Positions 52,636 to 61,422 of a stretch of DNA of 64,000 bases are shown in pieces. This DNA comes from Thiodiazotropha sp040506775 (lineage in GTDB: Bacteria; Pseudomonadota; Gammaproteobacteria; Chromatiales; Chromatiaceae). The stretch spans positions 715,034-779,033 of the forward strand of contig JBEVWC010000002.1 in NCBI GenBank assembly GCA_040506775.1, in the 5' to 3' direction. A program made the translations under genes and the position numbers. The stretch's first letter is position 1. Each line of letters begins with the position of its first letter. Under the pieces are notes generated by a model. It had not been told where the DNA came from, searched no databases, and saw only the letters and a list, made by a program, of their open reading frames with translations.

Positions 52636-52666
52636 CTGTACTGCATGTTTTAAATTCTGTCTGCAT
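52636..52666. promoter_or_regulatory. candidate MocR direct repeats
   Basis: CTGTACTGCAT (52636-52646) and CTGTCTGCAT (52657-52666) recur about 20 bases apart, with a further CTGTA at 52667, in the 143-base region shared by the divergent MocR and aminotransferase genes. MocR-type regulators such as PdxR bind direct repeats two helical turns apart, so these are good candidates. Confidence 0.45.
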
Positions 52667-52731
52667 CTGTATTGGTTGGATGCTATCCGATAGTGTTGTT
52701 ACCAACCCAACACACTCACAGGAGCCCAACC

Positions 52732-53649
52732 ATGACAAAACCGGCTTACTGGCTGAATGGCCATTGCGTGGATGCCCGTGACGCGGTATTGCCACTCAAC
52801 GATCACGGCCTGCTGTATGGTGATGGCATCTTCGAAGGTATCCGCTTCTACCAGGGCGTGCCCTTTCGGCGGGGCCAGCATCTGCGCAGACTCGAAGACT
52901 CAGCCCAGGCACTGATGATGACACTGCCCTACTCGCTCGAGCGCATCGCCGAAGCCATCGATGAGATCATCAGCGAGTTTGCGGCCCCGGAGGGATATCT
53001 CCGTCTGGTGGTGACCCGGGGGCCCGGCGGCCTGGGACTCGACCCGACTCTGTGCACCCGGCCCAGTCTGTTCATCATCGCAGAGCAGATGGCATTGGTC
53101 AGCGAAGCCAAACGCCGGGACGGCATCAATCTGGTCACCGCAACCACCCGGCGGGTGGATTCGACGATGCTCGACCCGCGCATCAAGAGCCTCAACTATC
53201 TCAACAATATCCTGGCCCGTCTCGAAGCCCATCAGGCCGGAGCGGACGAAGCATTGATGCTCAATCCCCAGGGATACGTGGCCGAAGGCAGTGCGGAGAA
53301 TCTGTTCATCGTCCGCGATGGCGCCCTTTGCACCCCCCCGGTCAGTGACGGTGCACTCGATGGCATTACCCGGGGCGCCCTCATGGAACTGGCCCGTGAT
53401 AGCGATCTGCCCATGACCGAACGCTCCCTGACCCGGTATGATGTCTACACCGCCGATGAATGTTTTCTTACAGGGACCGGTGCCGGTCTGATGCCGGTAC
53501 GCAGCCTGGACGGCCGCACCCTGAAACACACACCGGGTCCTTACACCCGGCAGTTGCAACAGGCCTATCAACGACTGATCGATTGGGAAACGAGCCCGGG
53601 CCATCCGCCTGCCGGGTTGATCCCCGCGAGGGAAATGCAAGATGTCTGA
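52732..53649 (+). CDS. class IV aminotransferase (branched-chain / D-amino acid type)
   Basis: A 305-residue fold-type IV PLP enzyme. The N-terminal DHGLLYGDGIFEGIRFY motif, the PLP lysine K152 in RIKSLNYLNN and the EGSAENLF phosphate-site motif match branched-chain aminotransferases; the arginine pair needed by D-amino acid transaminases is not evident. Substrate cannot be fixed from sequence. It is the first gene of a tight operon (eight-base overlap with the next gene) and is controlled, probably, by the divergent MocR. Start at 52732 has AGGAG upstream. Confidence 0.9.
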   Translation: MTKPAYWLNGHCVDARDAVLPLNDHGLLYGDGIFEGIRFYQGVPFRRGQHLRRLEDSAQALMMTLPYSLERIAEAIDEIISEFAAPEGYLRLVVTRGPGGLGLDPTLCTRPSLFIIAEQMALVSEAKRRDGINLVTATTRRVDSTMLDPRIKSLNYLNNILARLEAHQAGADEALMLNPQGYVAEGSAENLFIVRDGALCTPPVSDGALDGITRGALMELARDSDLPMTERSLTRYDVYTADECFLTGTGAGLMPVRSLDGRTLKHTPGPYTRQLQQAYQRLIDWETSPGHPPAGLIPAREMQDV

Positions 53650-54424
53650 GCTTTTTCAGGTCGACGCCTTTACCGAGACTCCGTTCCGCGGCAATCCGGC
53701 CGCGGTCTGCCTGCTCGATGAGGAACGGGACACGCAATGGATGCAGGCGCTCGCGATGGAGATGAACCTGTCCGAAACCGCCTTCCTACGTCCCCGGGAC
53801 GGGGGCTACGATCTGCGCTGGTTCACCCCAAAGACGGAGGTCAACCTGTGCGGCCACGCCACCCTGGCCAGCGCCCATGTGCTGAGAACCCATGCCCGGG
53901 TAACGGAGGATGAGATCCGCTTCTTCACCCGCAGCGGAACCCTGCTGGCCCGCTTCAACGAAATGGGTATTGAACTGGACTTTCCCTCCGACCCGGTTAA
54001 AGAACTGGTCCCTGAGTTCGACCTGGCCGGGATACTCGGTCAGCCGATCATCGCGACCCGCCAGGGTCGGGAGAAATGGCTGGTGGAACTCGCCTCGGAA
54101 GACGCGGTTGCCCAATGTCATCCGGACATGGCCCGACTCGCAGCCCTGCCAGCACTTGGCCTGATCATCACGGCGCGGGGTTCCACGGAGACCGATTTCG
54201 TCTCCCGCTTCTTTGCCCCCGCCGCCGGGGTCGACGAAGACCCGGTTACCGGTTCCGCCCACTGCACCCTGGCGGATTACTGGAGTGAGCGCCTGGGCAA
54301 ACGCGTCATGCAAGCCCGTCAATTATCCGCCCGGGGCGGCCGGCTTCAAGTACGACAGGACGGAGAGCGGGTCTACCTTACCGGCAAGGCTGTCACCATA
54401 CTGAAAGGAAAACTCAACGTATGA
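53642..54424 (+). CDS. PhzF-family isomerase
   Basis: A 260-residue protein of the PhzF/diaminopimelate-epimerase fold. The general acid-base residue is E45 in NLSETAFL, and the conserved DPVTGSAHC motif lies near 200-208. The family converts trans-2,3-dihydro-3-hydroxyanthranilate in phenazine synthesis, but many members act on unrelated substrates, and no other phz gene is present. Translational coupling on both sides (eight- and four-base overlaps) shows it works in the same pathway as the aminotransferase and the acetyltransferase. Confidence 0.93.
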   Translation: MSELFQVDAFTETPFRGNPAAVCLLDEERDTQWMQALAMEMNLSETAFLRPRDGGYDLRWFTPKTEVNLCGHATLASAHVLRTHARVTEDEIRFFTRSGTLLARFNEMGIELDFPSDPVKELVPEFDLAGILGQPIIATRQGREKWLVELASEDAVAQCHPDMARLAALPALGLIITARGSTETDFVSRFFAPAAGVDEDPVTGSAHCTLADYWSERLGKRVMQARQLSARGGRLQVRQDGERVYLTGKAVTILKGKLNV

Positions 54425-55197
54425 TCGCGGAAAACTTTGACCTGCAAACCTATTTCGAGCGCATCGGCTTCGATCAGGCACCACGCAGAGACCAGGAGAC
54501 CCTGACCCGGCTCATGCGTCGACAGCTGTTCAGCATTCCGTTCGAGAACCTGGACGTGCAGGCAGGCAAAGAGATCTCCCTGGTCCCGGAAGTCATCGTC
54601 GACAAGCTGGTACATAATCACCGTGGCGGGTACTGCTACGAGGTAAACGGCCTGTTCGCCATGGCCCTCACCGCGCTGGGATTCGACTACCAGCTGATTG
54701 CCTGCCGCCCCATGTTCTACCCGGTCATGCGGCCCCGCACCCATATGGCACTGGCGGTCTCTGTCGACAGCGACACTTGGCTGTGTGACGTGGGATTCGG
54801 CAGTCATGGCATACGCGCTCCCCTGCCCCTGTCATCGGCGAGTGATGCGGTGCGTCAGGATGACGACTGGTATCGGCTTGAGCGTCCCAACGATCGGGAG
54901 TTCCTGCTACAGGCCAGGATCGATGGCGTCTGGACCAATCAGTACGGCTTCGACCTATGGCCCCAGCAATGGATCGACTTCGCACCCGCCAATTATCTGA
55001 ATAACCGGCACCCCGAATCCCTGTTCGTGCAGAAACTGGTGGTGGTGAAACAACATCCAGAGGGACGCAACATCCTGTATGGCGATCGGCTGAAGCGCGT
55101 GACTGCGGGTAAGGTCTCTGAGCGGACTGTAAGCACGGAGGAAATGGACGGTGTGTTGGAAGAACACTTCGGCATAAAGCGTCAGTCTCAGAATTGA
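54421..55197 (+). CDS. arylamine N-acetyltransferase
   Basis: A 258-residue NAT. The catalytic triad is complete: C72 in RGGYCYE, H108 in RTHMALAV and D123 in LCDVGFG. NATs move acyl groups from CoA to arylamines, hydrazines or, in biosynthetic clusters, to amine intermediates and polyketide chains (amide synthases). Its ATG overlaps the PhzF stop by four bases. Being in an aminotransferase-PhzF-NAT operon suggests a biosynthetic rather than detoxifying role; this is inference. Confidence 0.94.
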   Translation: MIAENFDLQTYFERIGFDQAPRRDQETLTRLMRRQLFSIPFENLDVQAGKEISLVPEVIVDKLVHNHRGGYCYEVNGLFAMALTALGFDYQLIACRPMFYPVMRPRTHMALAVSVDSDTWLCDVGFGSHGIRAPLPLSSASDAVRQDDDWYRLERPNDREFLLQARIDGVWTNQYGFDLWPQQWIDFAPANYLNNRHPESLFVQKLVVVKQHPEGRNILYGDRLKRVTAGKVSERTVSTEEMDGVLEEHFGIKRQSQN

Positions 55198-55321
55198 CCC
55201 ATCTCTCAGCGATGGATTCCAGCTTAGGCCAGCGCGCCTCAACCGGTACCGTTCATCGATTGACCGAATGAGCCCTGGAGACTCAGTTGTCGATCAGGTA
55301 TTGATACCCATCGGGCATCCA

Positions 55322-56314
55322 TCATTTCACATGCACTTGCGCATAGAGCCCCGGTGAGATCCCGTACCGCGCCTTGAAGGCGGTACGGAAAGCGGATTCC
55401 GAACGAAATCCGACCCGGCCCGATACAACATTGACCTGCAAACCTGTTCCGATCAGCTGTTGTGCCTTTTCCAAGCGTAGAATTTCAAGGAATTTCGAAG
55501 GTGTCTGATTGAATGCCTGGGTGAATTTCCGGTAAAAACTGCGCTCCGACATCGCCATGAAATCCGCCATATCGGACACCTGTGTAACCCGATCGATGCG
55601 ACCGGCCAACCAATCCAGCAACGGGCCAAAGCGGTCATCCGCGCGGGTCTGGGCACTCAGCAATTCGCTGAACTGAGACTGGTAGCCCGGCCTGTGGGCA
55701 TACACCACAAGCTGTTTCGCCACCCGGGTTTTCAATCCCGCGCCATGATCCGCCTCAAGCATGGCCAGTGCCATATCGATACCGGACGCGACGCCGGCGG
55801 AAGTCCACAGGGGCCCGTCGTTGACATACAAGGCCTGATCGTCGATCTGAGTATCGGGACAAAGCCCGGCGAGGGATTCAATACCCGCCCAGTGGGTCGT
55901 CACCCGCCGGTTTCGAAGCAGTCCGGTTTGAGCCAACACGAAGGTCCCCGAACAGATGGACCCATAGCGTTCAACCCGCTGCGAAGCACTCACCAGTGCA
56001 CGCCGAATTGCCCCGTCCTGCATCGCGCTCTGCAGGGATTCCGGGTAAGCACCGACCACCAGTACCGTGTCCGAAATTTTGAACCGGACACCCTTGACAG
56101 AACCAGCGCTCAATACGAGTCCGGAGTGGCTCGCAATCTGTCCAGTACCGGAACTGAGCACCTTTATCTCATACAGTCTGCTGGCGGAGATTTCGTTGGC
56201 TGACGAAAACACCGCGGCCGGACCTGATACATCCAGCAATTCGATGCCAGGATAGATGATGAATATGATTCTGCGTGTGGCCGTCATTGGCAGAATATAG
56301 CTTTTAATTGTCAT
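55322..56314 (-). CDS. GlxA-family AraC regulator with DJ-1/PfpI domain
   Basis: A 330-residue protein: DJ-1/PfpI-like domain at about 14-190, with C121 at the nucleophile-elbow position (YGSICSGTFVLA), and an AraC double HTH at about 225-325 (MADFMAMSERSFYRKFTQAFNQTPSKFLEILRLEKAQQL). Starts at Met1 (56314) or Met10 (56287) are both possible. Members sense small amine- or nitrile-related compounds in several cases (e.g. ArgR-like, GbdR). It diverges from the HD hydrolase gene 62 bases away. Confidence 0.92.
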   Translation of the reverse strand: MTIKSYILPMTATRRIIFIIYPGIELLDVSGPAAVFSSANEISASRLYEIKVLSSGTGQIASHSGLVLSAGSVKGVRFKISDTVLVVGAYPESLQSAMQDGAIRRALVSASQRVERYGSICSGTFVLAQTGLLRNRRVTTHWAGIESLAGLCPDTQIDDQALYVNDGPLWTSAGVASGIDMALAMLEADHGAGLKTRVAKQLVVYAHRPGYQSQFSELLSAQTRADDRFGPLLDWLAGRIDRVTQVSDMADFMAMSERSFYRKFTQAFNQTPSKFLEILRLEKAQQLIGTGLQVNVVSGRVGFRSESAFRTAFKARYGISPGLYAQVHVK

Positions 56315-56376
56315 TTACGCCATTAGCACCCTCGCTTAGGATGGCCTGACAAACACTCAGCTGGCAGGGGAATCTG

Positions 56377-57129
56377 ATGGCAAAGCTTGGAACGGTAGAG
56401 TGGCTCGAAGCGGGTCATGGGAAACTCGCGTTGCGTGATAAGTTGACGCTGATTGTTCAAGGGATGCGGGCAAAGGCTGCTGCGAAAAAACGCCAAAATG
56501 CGGTTCACCGCATTCGAGCCCTGGACATCGACACAATTCGCCCCCCGGATACGCCAATCGCCCGGGAGGCGATGACCCTGTGCGGGGAGGCCAGTGAACC
56601 CTTCCTGTTCAACCATTGCCTGCGATCCTATTACTGGTCGCACCTGCTGAACGACGGTACCGAGTCCTTTGACGATGAAGCGGTGTTCACCGCTCTAATG
56701 CTGCACGACATGGGACTGACCGAGCAGTACCGACTGCGCCGTTCCGAACATCAGTGCTTCACCGTAGTCGGCGCCCGAATGGCCGACGACCTCGCCAGAA
56801 AGCATCACTGGACGGATAAACGCGCGAATATCATGGCAAACGCCATTACCCTGCATCTGAATGTCATCGTGAATGAAAACCACGGCAAAGAGGCACAAAT
56901 GGTACGTGCCGGATCCGGCGCCGATGTGGCAGGGCTGGGTCTTGAGCTGTTACATGATGAACAGATTCATGCGGTATGCGGCAAACATCCCAGGTTAGGG
57001 ATGAAACGGCGCATGCGATCCGCGTTGCGTACTGAAACCCGGGAAAGACCGGATTGCCGGATTGCGTTTTTGAACCACAGGTTCGGGTTTGACAAACTGA
57101 TCTCATCAACCCCGGTGTTCGACGAGTAA
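56377..57129 (+). CDS. HD-domain hydrolase (cyanamide-hydratase-like)
   Basis: A 250-residue HD-domain protein. Metal ligands H80 (FLFNHCLRSYYW), H110-D111 (ALMLHDMGLT) and a later His (about 125, RSEHQCFTVVG) are present. The SYYWS and LHDMGLT arrangement resembles the Ddi2/cyanamide hydratase group, which is distinct from signalling HD phosphohydrolases. Substrate is uncertain; a nitrile, urea-like or nucleotide compound is possible. GGGGA lies six bases before ATG 56377. The divergent GlxA regulator probably controls it. Confidence 0.88.
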   Translation: MAKLGTVEWLEAGHGKLALRDKLTLIVQGMRAKAAAKKRQNAVHRIRALDIDTIRPPDTPIAREAMTLCGEASEPFLFNHCLRSYYWSHLLNDGTESFDDEAVFTALMLHDMGLTEQYRLRRSEHQCFTVVGARMADDLARKHHWTDKRANIMANAITLHLNVIVNENHGKEAQMVRAGSGADVAGLGLELLHDEQIHAVCGKHPRLGMKRRMRSALRTETRERPDCRIAFLNHRFGFDKLISSTPVFDE

Positions 57130-57213
57130 TTTATAGATCGGCCCTGTTGGTCAGATTGCGGTCCGTTTGTGAGCGCGCCCCTATGACTGAGGAGAACGAC
57201 ATTTCGACATGCC

Positions 57214-57927
57214 TCACCAGGGTATCGCCTCCCCGTGACGAAAGAACCCACCGCTGGGCCCATCGTCCGGCAGGGTCGCTGCCCAGACGATACCCTTGGC
57301 CCCCTGTTCAACGTCCAGGGGGGCCTCTTCGCCACCCATGTCGGTACGCACCCAGCCAGGACAGACCGAGTTGATCTTCACTCCGGTGGCCTGAAGCTCG
57401 TCGGCAAAGATGCGGGTCACCGCATTCAGAGCGGTCTTCGAAAGCCGGTAGGCCGGGCAGCAGCCGTTCATCTCGGAAAGTTGCCCCATCCCCGATGAGA
57501 CGTTGACCACCCGTCCCCGACCCTCCATCAGTGGAATCAGGGATTGACAGAGTTGCAACGGCGCCAGCGCATTGGTTTCGAAACCCTCCCGTATGCGCTC
57601 CGGATCCGCGTTGAACACACTGCTCGCCTCTCCATCGAACCCGGGGTCGGGAAAGATACCTGCATTGTTGACCAGGCAATCGATACGCCCGAAGGTTGTC
57701 TCCAGGTACTGCTTCAGATCCGCCAGGGAGATCTCCTGGGTGACATCAAGGGGATAGAACAGGACATCATGGCCCTCGTGACGCAAGGCTTCTACTGCTG
57801 CCTCACCCCGGCTGGTATCACGCGCCGTAAGGACAACGGTATACCCCAACTGCGCCAACTGGCGACAGGTCTCACGACCGAGCCCGCGATAGGCGCCGGT
57901 AACTACGGCAACAGGTTTATTCTTCAT
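57214..57927 (-). CDS. short-chain dehydrogenase (carbonyl-reductase-like)
   Basis: A 237-residue classical SDR. TGAYRGLGRET is the cofactor site (R after Y suggests NADPH preference), NNAGIF is the beta-4 motif, and NVSSGMGQL with YRLSKTALN carry the catalytic Ser, Tyr and Lys. The CPGWVRTDMGG motif and overall layout match plant and animal carbonyl-reductase-like SDRs. ATG 57927 is used; an upstream in-frame Met adds 17 non-homologous residues. It stands alone, convergent with the HD gene. Confidence 0.9.
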   Translation of the reverse strand: MKNKPVAVVTGAYRGLGRETCRQLAQLGYTVVLTARDTSRGEAAVEALRHEGHDVLFYPLDVTQEISLADLKQYLETTFGRIDCLVNNAGIFPDPGFDGEASSVFNADPERIREGFETNALAPLQLCQSLIPLMEGRGRVVNVSSGMGQLSEMNGCCPAYRLSKTALNAVTRIFADELQATGVKINSVCPGWVRTDMGGEEAPLDVEQGAKGIVWAATLPDDGPSGGFFRHGEAIPW

Positions 57928-58159
57928 TACATCCTCCGGGTTCGTTTGTTGGAGATCTGGTGTCTCCTGATGATGCAATATAGCCTACCGGAAAACCCAC
58001 CCGCTCCCAACGTCCGGATGACTCATGAAATGTAGCGGCTCAGCGGACAGAGGGATTGAATAAGACCGCACCGACGCTTCCAACCCCGGGCCAATGCATG
58101 ACTTGCGGGGAAAAGCACCGCTGGTACTTTTTCAAGGGTTTGTCATACTATGGTCACAT

Positions 58160-58235
<76 letters not shown>

Positions 58236-58282
58236 AACAATGTTCTTGTGTCCTCTCCTGCTGCGGACCATGCACGGTCGTC

Positions 58283-59071
58283 ATGCATCACTCGCCCACC
58301 CTGTTCAAGGTCTACATCGGCATCGATTATTCCGGTGCAAAAACACCCGACGACGGACTGCCGGGTCTGAGGGTCTATCGCGCCGTTCTTGACCACGCAC
58401 CCCGGGAGATCCTGCCATCCGCCGGGCGGAGCAGGTACTGGACCCGACGAGGTCTTGCCCTGTGGCTGGAACAACAGCTGAATCAAACCCGGCCCACTCT
58501 GGTCGGTATCGATCACAGCTTCTCTTTTCCTGACTGCTATTTCGAACGCTATGGCATCAACAGCTGGCCCGATTTCCTGGAAGATTTTCACCGTCACTGG
58601 CCAACCGATGAGCAGGGCGTGAGCGTGGAACGGGTGAGGCAGGGACAGTACGGGATGGGGACCGTACGCTCGGGCAATGCCCGATGGCGTCGCATCGCCG
58701 AGCAGCGCGCCGGCGCCAAGTCGGTGTTTCATTTCGATGTGCCCGGTTCGGTGGCCAAATCCACCCACGCCGGCCTGCCCTGGCTACGCCATTTGCGTCT
58801 TCGATTGGGGAACCAGGTACATTTCTGGCCATACGATGGCTGGTCGGCCCCTGTCGGAAGTTCACTGATCGCCGAAGCGTACCCCGCGCTCTACAGTCAT
58901 GATTTTCCCCGTAACGGCCGGACCCAGGATCAACAGGATGCCTATGCCATCGCCGCATGGTTGAGACAGACGGACCGGGTCGGCAGCCTGCGCGATTATC
59001 TGGCACCCACACTGTCCAGCCATGAACGCACGGTTGCTGTCACCGAGGGCTGGATACTGGGTGTCAGATAG
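58283..59071 (+). CDS. predicted RNase-H-like fold protein (DUF429-like)
   Basis: A 262-residue protein. Acidic residues typical of the RNase-H-like nuclease fold are visible: D15 in VYIGIDYSGAK, D77 in TLVGIDHSFSF and D216/D219 in DQQDAYAIAAWL. The pattern is like the DUF429 family of predicted nucleases. I take ATG 58283 because an upstream in-frame Met would overlap the tRNA. It is followed, after a gap of 88 bases, by arfB. No function has been shown for close relatives that I know of. Confidence 0.75.
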   Translation: MHHSPTLFKVYIGIDYSGAKTPDDGLPGLRVYRAVLDHAPREILPSAGRSRYWTRRGLALWLEQQLNQTRPTLVGIDHSFSFPDCYFERYGINSWPDFLEDFHRHWPTDEQGVSVERVRQGQYGMGTVRSGNARWRRIAEQRAGAKSVFHFDVPGSVAKSTHAGLPWLRHLRLRLGNQVHFWPYDGWSAPVGSSLIAEAYPALYSHDFPRNGRTQDQQDAYAIAAWLRQTDRVGSLRDYLAPTLSSHERTVAVTEGWILGVR

Positions 59072-59159
59072 TCATCTTGGGGAAAACAGGTGTGATGCAT
59101 CCAGCCTGGGGTTAGAATTATCCTACTCTGAAGACGATTCGTGCCGATTGCTGAAGCTG

Positions 59160-59564
59160 ATGCGAGATCCCATTACCATTCCTCTGTCTGAAATCGAGAT
59201 CACCGCGATTCGCGCTTCCGGTCCCGGGGGGCAGAACGTCAACAAGGTCTCCTCGGCGATCCAACTCCGATTCGACATCACCGCGTCCTCCCTGCCTGAG
59301 GTCTACAAGCAACGGCTCCTCAAACTCAGGGATCAACGTATCACCACGGACGGCATCGTTGTCATCAAGGCACAACGTTACCGGGAACAGGAAAAGAACC
59401 GGCAGGAAGCATTACAGCGACTGCATCAGATGGTGAACAGCGTAACGATCGTACGTAAACCCCGCATCGCCACCAAACCGACCCGCGCATCGAAAGAGCG
59501 TCGCCTGGACAGCAAAAAACGCCTGGGCCAGCAAAAAGCACTCAGGCGCAAACCCTCAGAATAG
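59160..59564 (+). CDS. arfB: alternative ribosome-rescue factor ArfB (peptidyl-tRNA hydrolase)
   Basis: A 134-residue release-factor-like protein. The catalytic GGQ is at 23-25 (ASGPGGQNVNKVSSA), and the C-terminal tail is strongly basic (KPTRASKERRLDSKKRLGQQKALRRK), as needed to enter the empty mRNA channel. It frees peptides from ribosomes stalled at mRNA ends. ATG 59160 gives the typical MRDPITIPLSEIEITAIR; a longer in-frame start lies in the preceding gene. The TTG start of yaeQ comes 10 bases after its stop. Confidence 0.95.
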   Translation: MRDPITIPLSEIEITAIRASGPGGQNVNKVSSAIQLRFDITASSLPEVYKQRLLKLRDQRITTDGIVVIKAQRYREQEKNRQEALQRLHQMVNSVTIVRKPRIATKPTRASKERRLDSKKRLGQQKALRRKPSE

Positions 59565-59574
59565 GCATATAACA

Positions 59575-60123
59575 TTGGCACTCAAGGCTACGATTTTCAA
59601 AGCTGAACTGCAGCTCTCCGACATGGATCGTCATCATTATGATCACTACGCTCTGACACTCGCGCGTCATCCCTCGGAGACCGATGAGCGCATGCTGCTG
59701 CGCCTGGCCGCATTTGCCTATCACGCCGATCCCAGACTCGAGTTCACCCGCGGTATCAGTACAGAGGATGAACCCGATTTGTGGCAGAAGTCCTTATCGG
59801 ACGAGATCGAGCTCTGGATCGAACTGGGTCAGCCGGATGAGAAACGTATCCGACGGGCCTGCGGACGAGCCCGCAAAGTGATCGTCTACCCTTACGCGGA
59901 ACGCAGTGCCCTGCCCTGGTGGCAACAGAACAAGGATGCCTTTGCGCGCTTCAAACACCTTGAGGTGCGATTTTTTTCCCAATATGACACGACCGCCTTG
60001 CCTTCACTGGTGCAAAGAAACATGGCCCTCACCGCAACAATCCAGGAAGGCCAGCTCTGGTTGAGTGACGGCCAGCATGACCTGACCATCCAGACCGAAC
60101 TCTGGCAACACCCACAAGACTGA
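59575..60123 (+). CDS. yaeQ: YaeQ-family protein
   Basis: A 182-residue protein matching YaeQ from end to end (MALKATIFKAELQLSDMDRHHY ... SDEIELWIELGQPDEKRIRRACGRA). The fold is that of a PD-(D/E)xK nuclease-like protein, but activity has not been shown. The start is TTG at 59575, with MALKATIFK as in the family. The arfB-yaeQ pairing is common in gammaproteobacteria. After its stop a CCTAGGGATAT / ATATCCCTGGG hairpin at 60170-60196 precedes the next gene. Confidence 0.93.
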   Translation: MALKATIFKAELQLSDMDRHHYDHYALTLARHPSETDERMLLRLAAFAYHADPRLEFTRGISTEDEPDLWQKSLSDEIELWIELGQPDEKRIRRACGRARKVIVYPYAERSALPWWQQNKDAFARFKHLEVRFFSQYDTTALPSLVQRNMALTATIQEGQLWLSDGQHDLTIQTELWQHPQD

Positions 60124-60253
60124 GTCCTGAGTCCAGGGCCTGGAAATACTGATAGTCCTTGCCCTGGAGCCTAGGGATATCTCGTATATCCCTGGGTCGC
60201 ATCCGCACCTATGATCACGCGAACACGGTGGCTTTGTACAAGGGAATCATGTC

Positions 60254-61414
60254 ATGTCCGCTTCAATGGCCGAATTGAGTGCTGGAAACCGCCAATCTGC
60301 GTCGGCTCCTCTATCCCCAACGGATAACTCCGACCAACCACGCAGTCAGAACGTCACCGCAGAGAACTCGAAAGTCACTGCCGGGTCAACGCCCTCTGAA
60401 ACCGGCGCCACTCAGCGTGAGCGCCTGCAGGACACGCCCACCACGGGAGAATCCCTTGCGGCCCTACCAACCACAGCGGAGAGTCTGGCCCAGACCCCCT
60501 CCACGCTTGATAACATACTGGAACTCAACCACGAGACCATTCCCAACGGGTTAACCGGAAGCGCACAGGGTGTGTATGCCGCCGGGCGAAACACAACCAT
60601 CGGCAACCCGCAACTGACCATCCGCTATGAGTCCACGCAAAGCGCCTGGAATGGTAAGGGTGGTTTCCACCCCGAAGCCCGCGCCTACCTTGACTCCAAG
60701 GGATTCGTGGTTCAAAGCGGTGTGAACCCGACCCCGCCGGGATCTGTCGCCAAAGCACCCGGACGGGTATCTCAACAGTACACAACCCACAACGGCGATC
60801 TGGCCCGGGACGCGATCGCGGATCGATACCGGAATCTTGCGGATACCCGGGTACGCACCGAAGTCCGCTTTGATGCAAATCTCAGGGAAGTACCTGAATC
60901 AGCCACGGCCCGCCCCGATTTGCCGGGGGATCGCAAAGTTGATGTCAAGGTCGACATCGACAATCCCGCCGACCCACGTTTCAAACAAACCCTCGAAATT
61001 GAATCCAAGGCAACCCGTGTTGTTCCCAGCAATCTCAATCACCCGCAGATCGATCACGACGCAGCGCGTCTGACACGCAACAGGGCGCTGCGAAACGCCG
61101 GCTTTGCCCTCGAAGGCGTGGGAAAAATAGCACGGCCGGTCGGCCTCGCGCTCGACGCCGTGGATGTGGTCAGCGCCTATCGTGCCGATGGCAATGCCAT
61201 TGGCAGGAATACCGGTGAATCCCTGAGCGGTCTGGCTGGAGGTGCTGCCGGAGGATGGGGAGGCGCCGTGGCAGGCGCTGCAATCGGAACGGCGATACTT
61301 CCCGGAGTGGGAACTGTGGTGGGCGGACTGATCGGTGCTGCGGCAGGCGCCTGGGGTGGTGATAACCTGGGCAGAGGTGCATTTGCTACAATCAGCGGCT
61401 GGTTCGGTGGTTGA
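60254..61414 (+). CDS. candidate secreted/injected nuclease toxin with glycine-zipper C-terminus
   Basis: A 386-residue protein of no firmly recognised family. Residues 1-90 are Ser/Thr/Pro/Ala-rich and disordered, like the leaders of polymorphic toxins. Residues about 160-280 hold a pattern of a PD-(D/E)xK nuclease: HNGDLARDAIADRYR, then D230/D234 in VDVKVD, E250-x-K252 in LEIESK and Q265 in PQIDHD. Residues about 325-383 form a Gly/Ala-rich, hydrophobic stretch (GLAGGAAGG, GAAIGTAILPGVG) of glycine-zipper type that could insert into membranes. No signal peptide, PAAR or Rhs domain is present. The neighbour overlaps or nearly touches its stop. Toxin role is inferred. Confidence 0.6.
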   Translation: MSASMAELSAGNRQSASAPLSPTDNSDQPRSQNVTAENSKVTAGSTPSETGATQRERLQDTPTTGESLAALPTTAESLAQTPSTLDNILELNHETIPNGLTGSAQGVYAAGRNTTIGNPQLTIRYESTQSAWNGKGGFHPEARAYLDSKGFVVQSGVNPTPPGSVAKAPGRVSQQYTTHNGDLARDAIADRYRNLADTRVRTEVRFDANLREVPESATARPDLPGDRKVDVKVDIDNPADPRFKQTLEIESKATRVVPSNLNHPQIDHDAARLTRNRALRNAGFALEGVGKIARPVGLALDAVDVVSAYRADGNAIGRNTGESLSGLAGGAAGGWGGAVAGAAIGTAILPGVGTVVGGLIGAAAGAWGGDNLGRGAFATISGWFGG

Positions 61415-61422
61415 GCAGTAAC

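Noticed and set aside
52732..55197. Aminotransferase-PhzF-NAT as a phenazine operon
   Set aside because: No phzA/B, phzC-E or phzG genes; PhzF-family membership alone does not imply phenazines.
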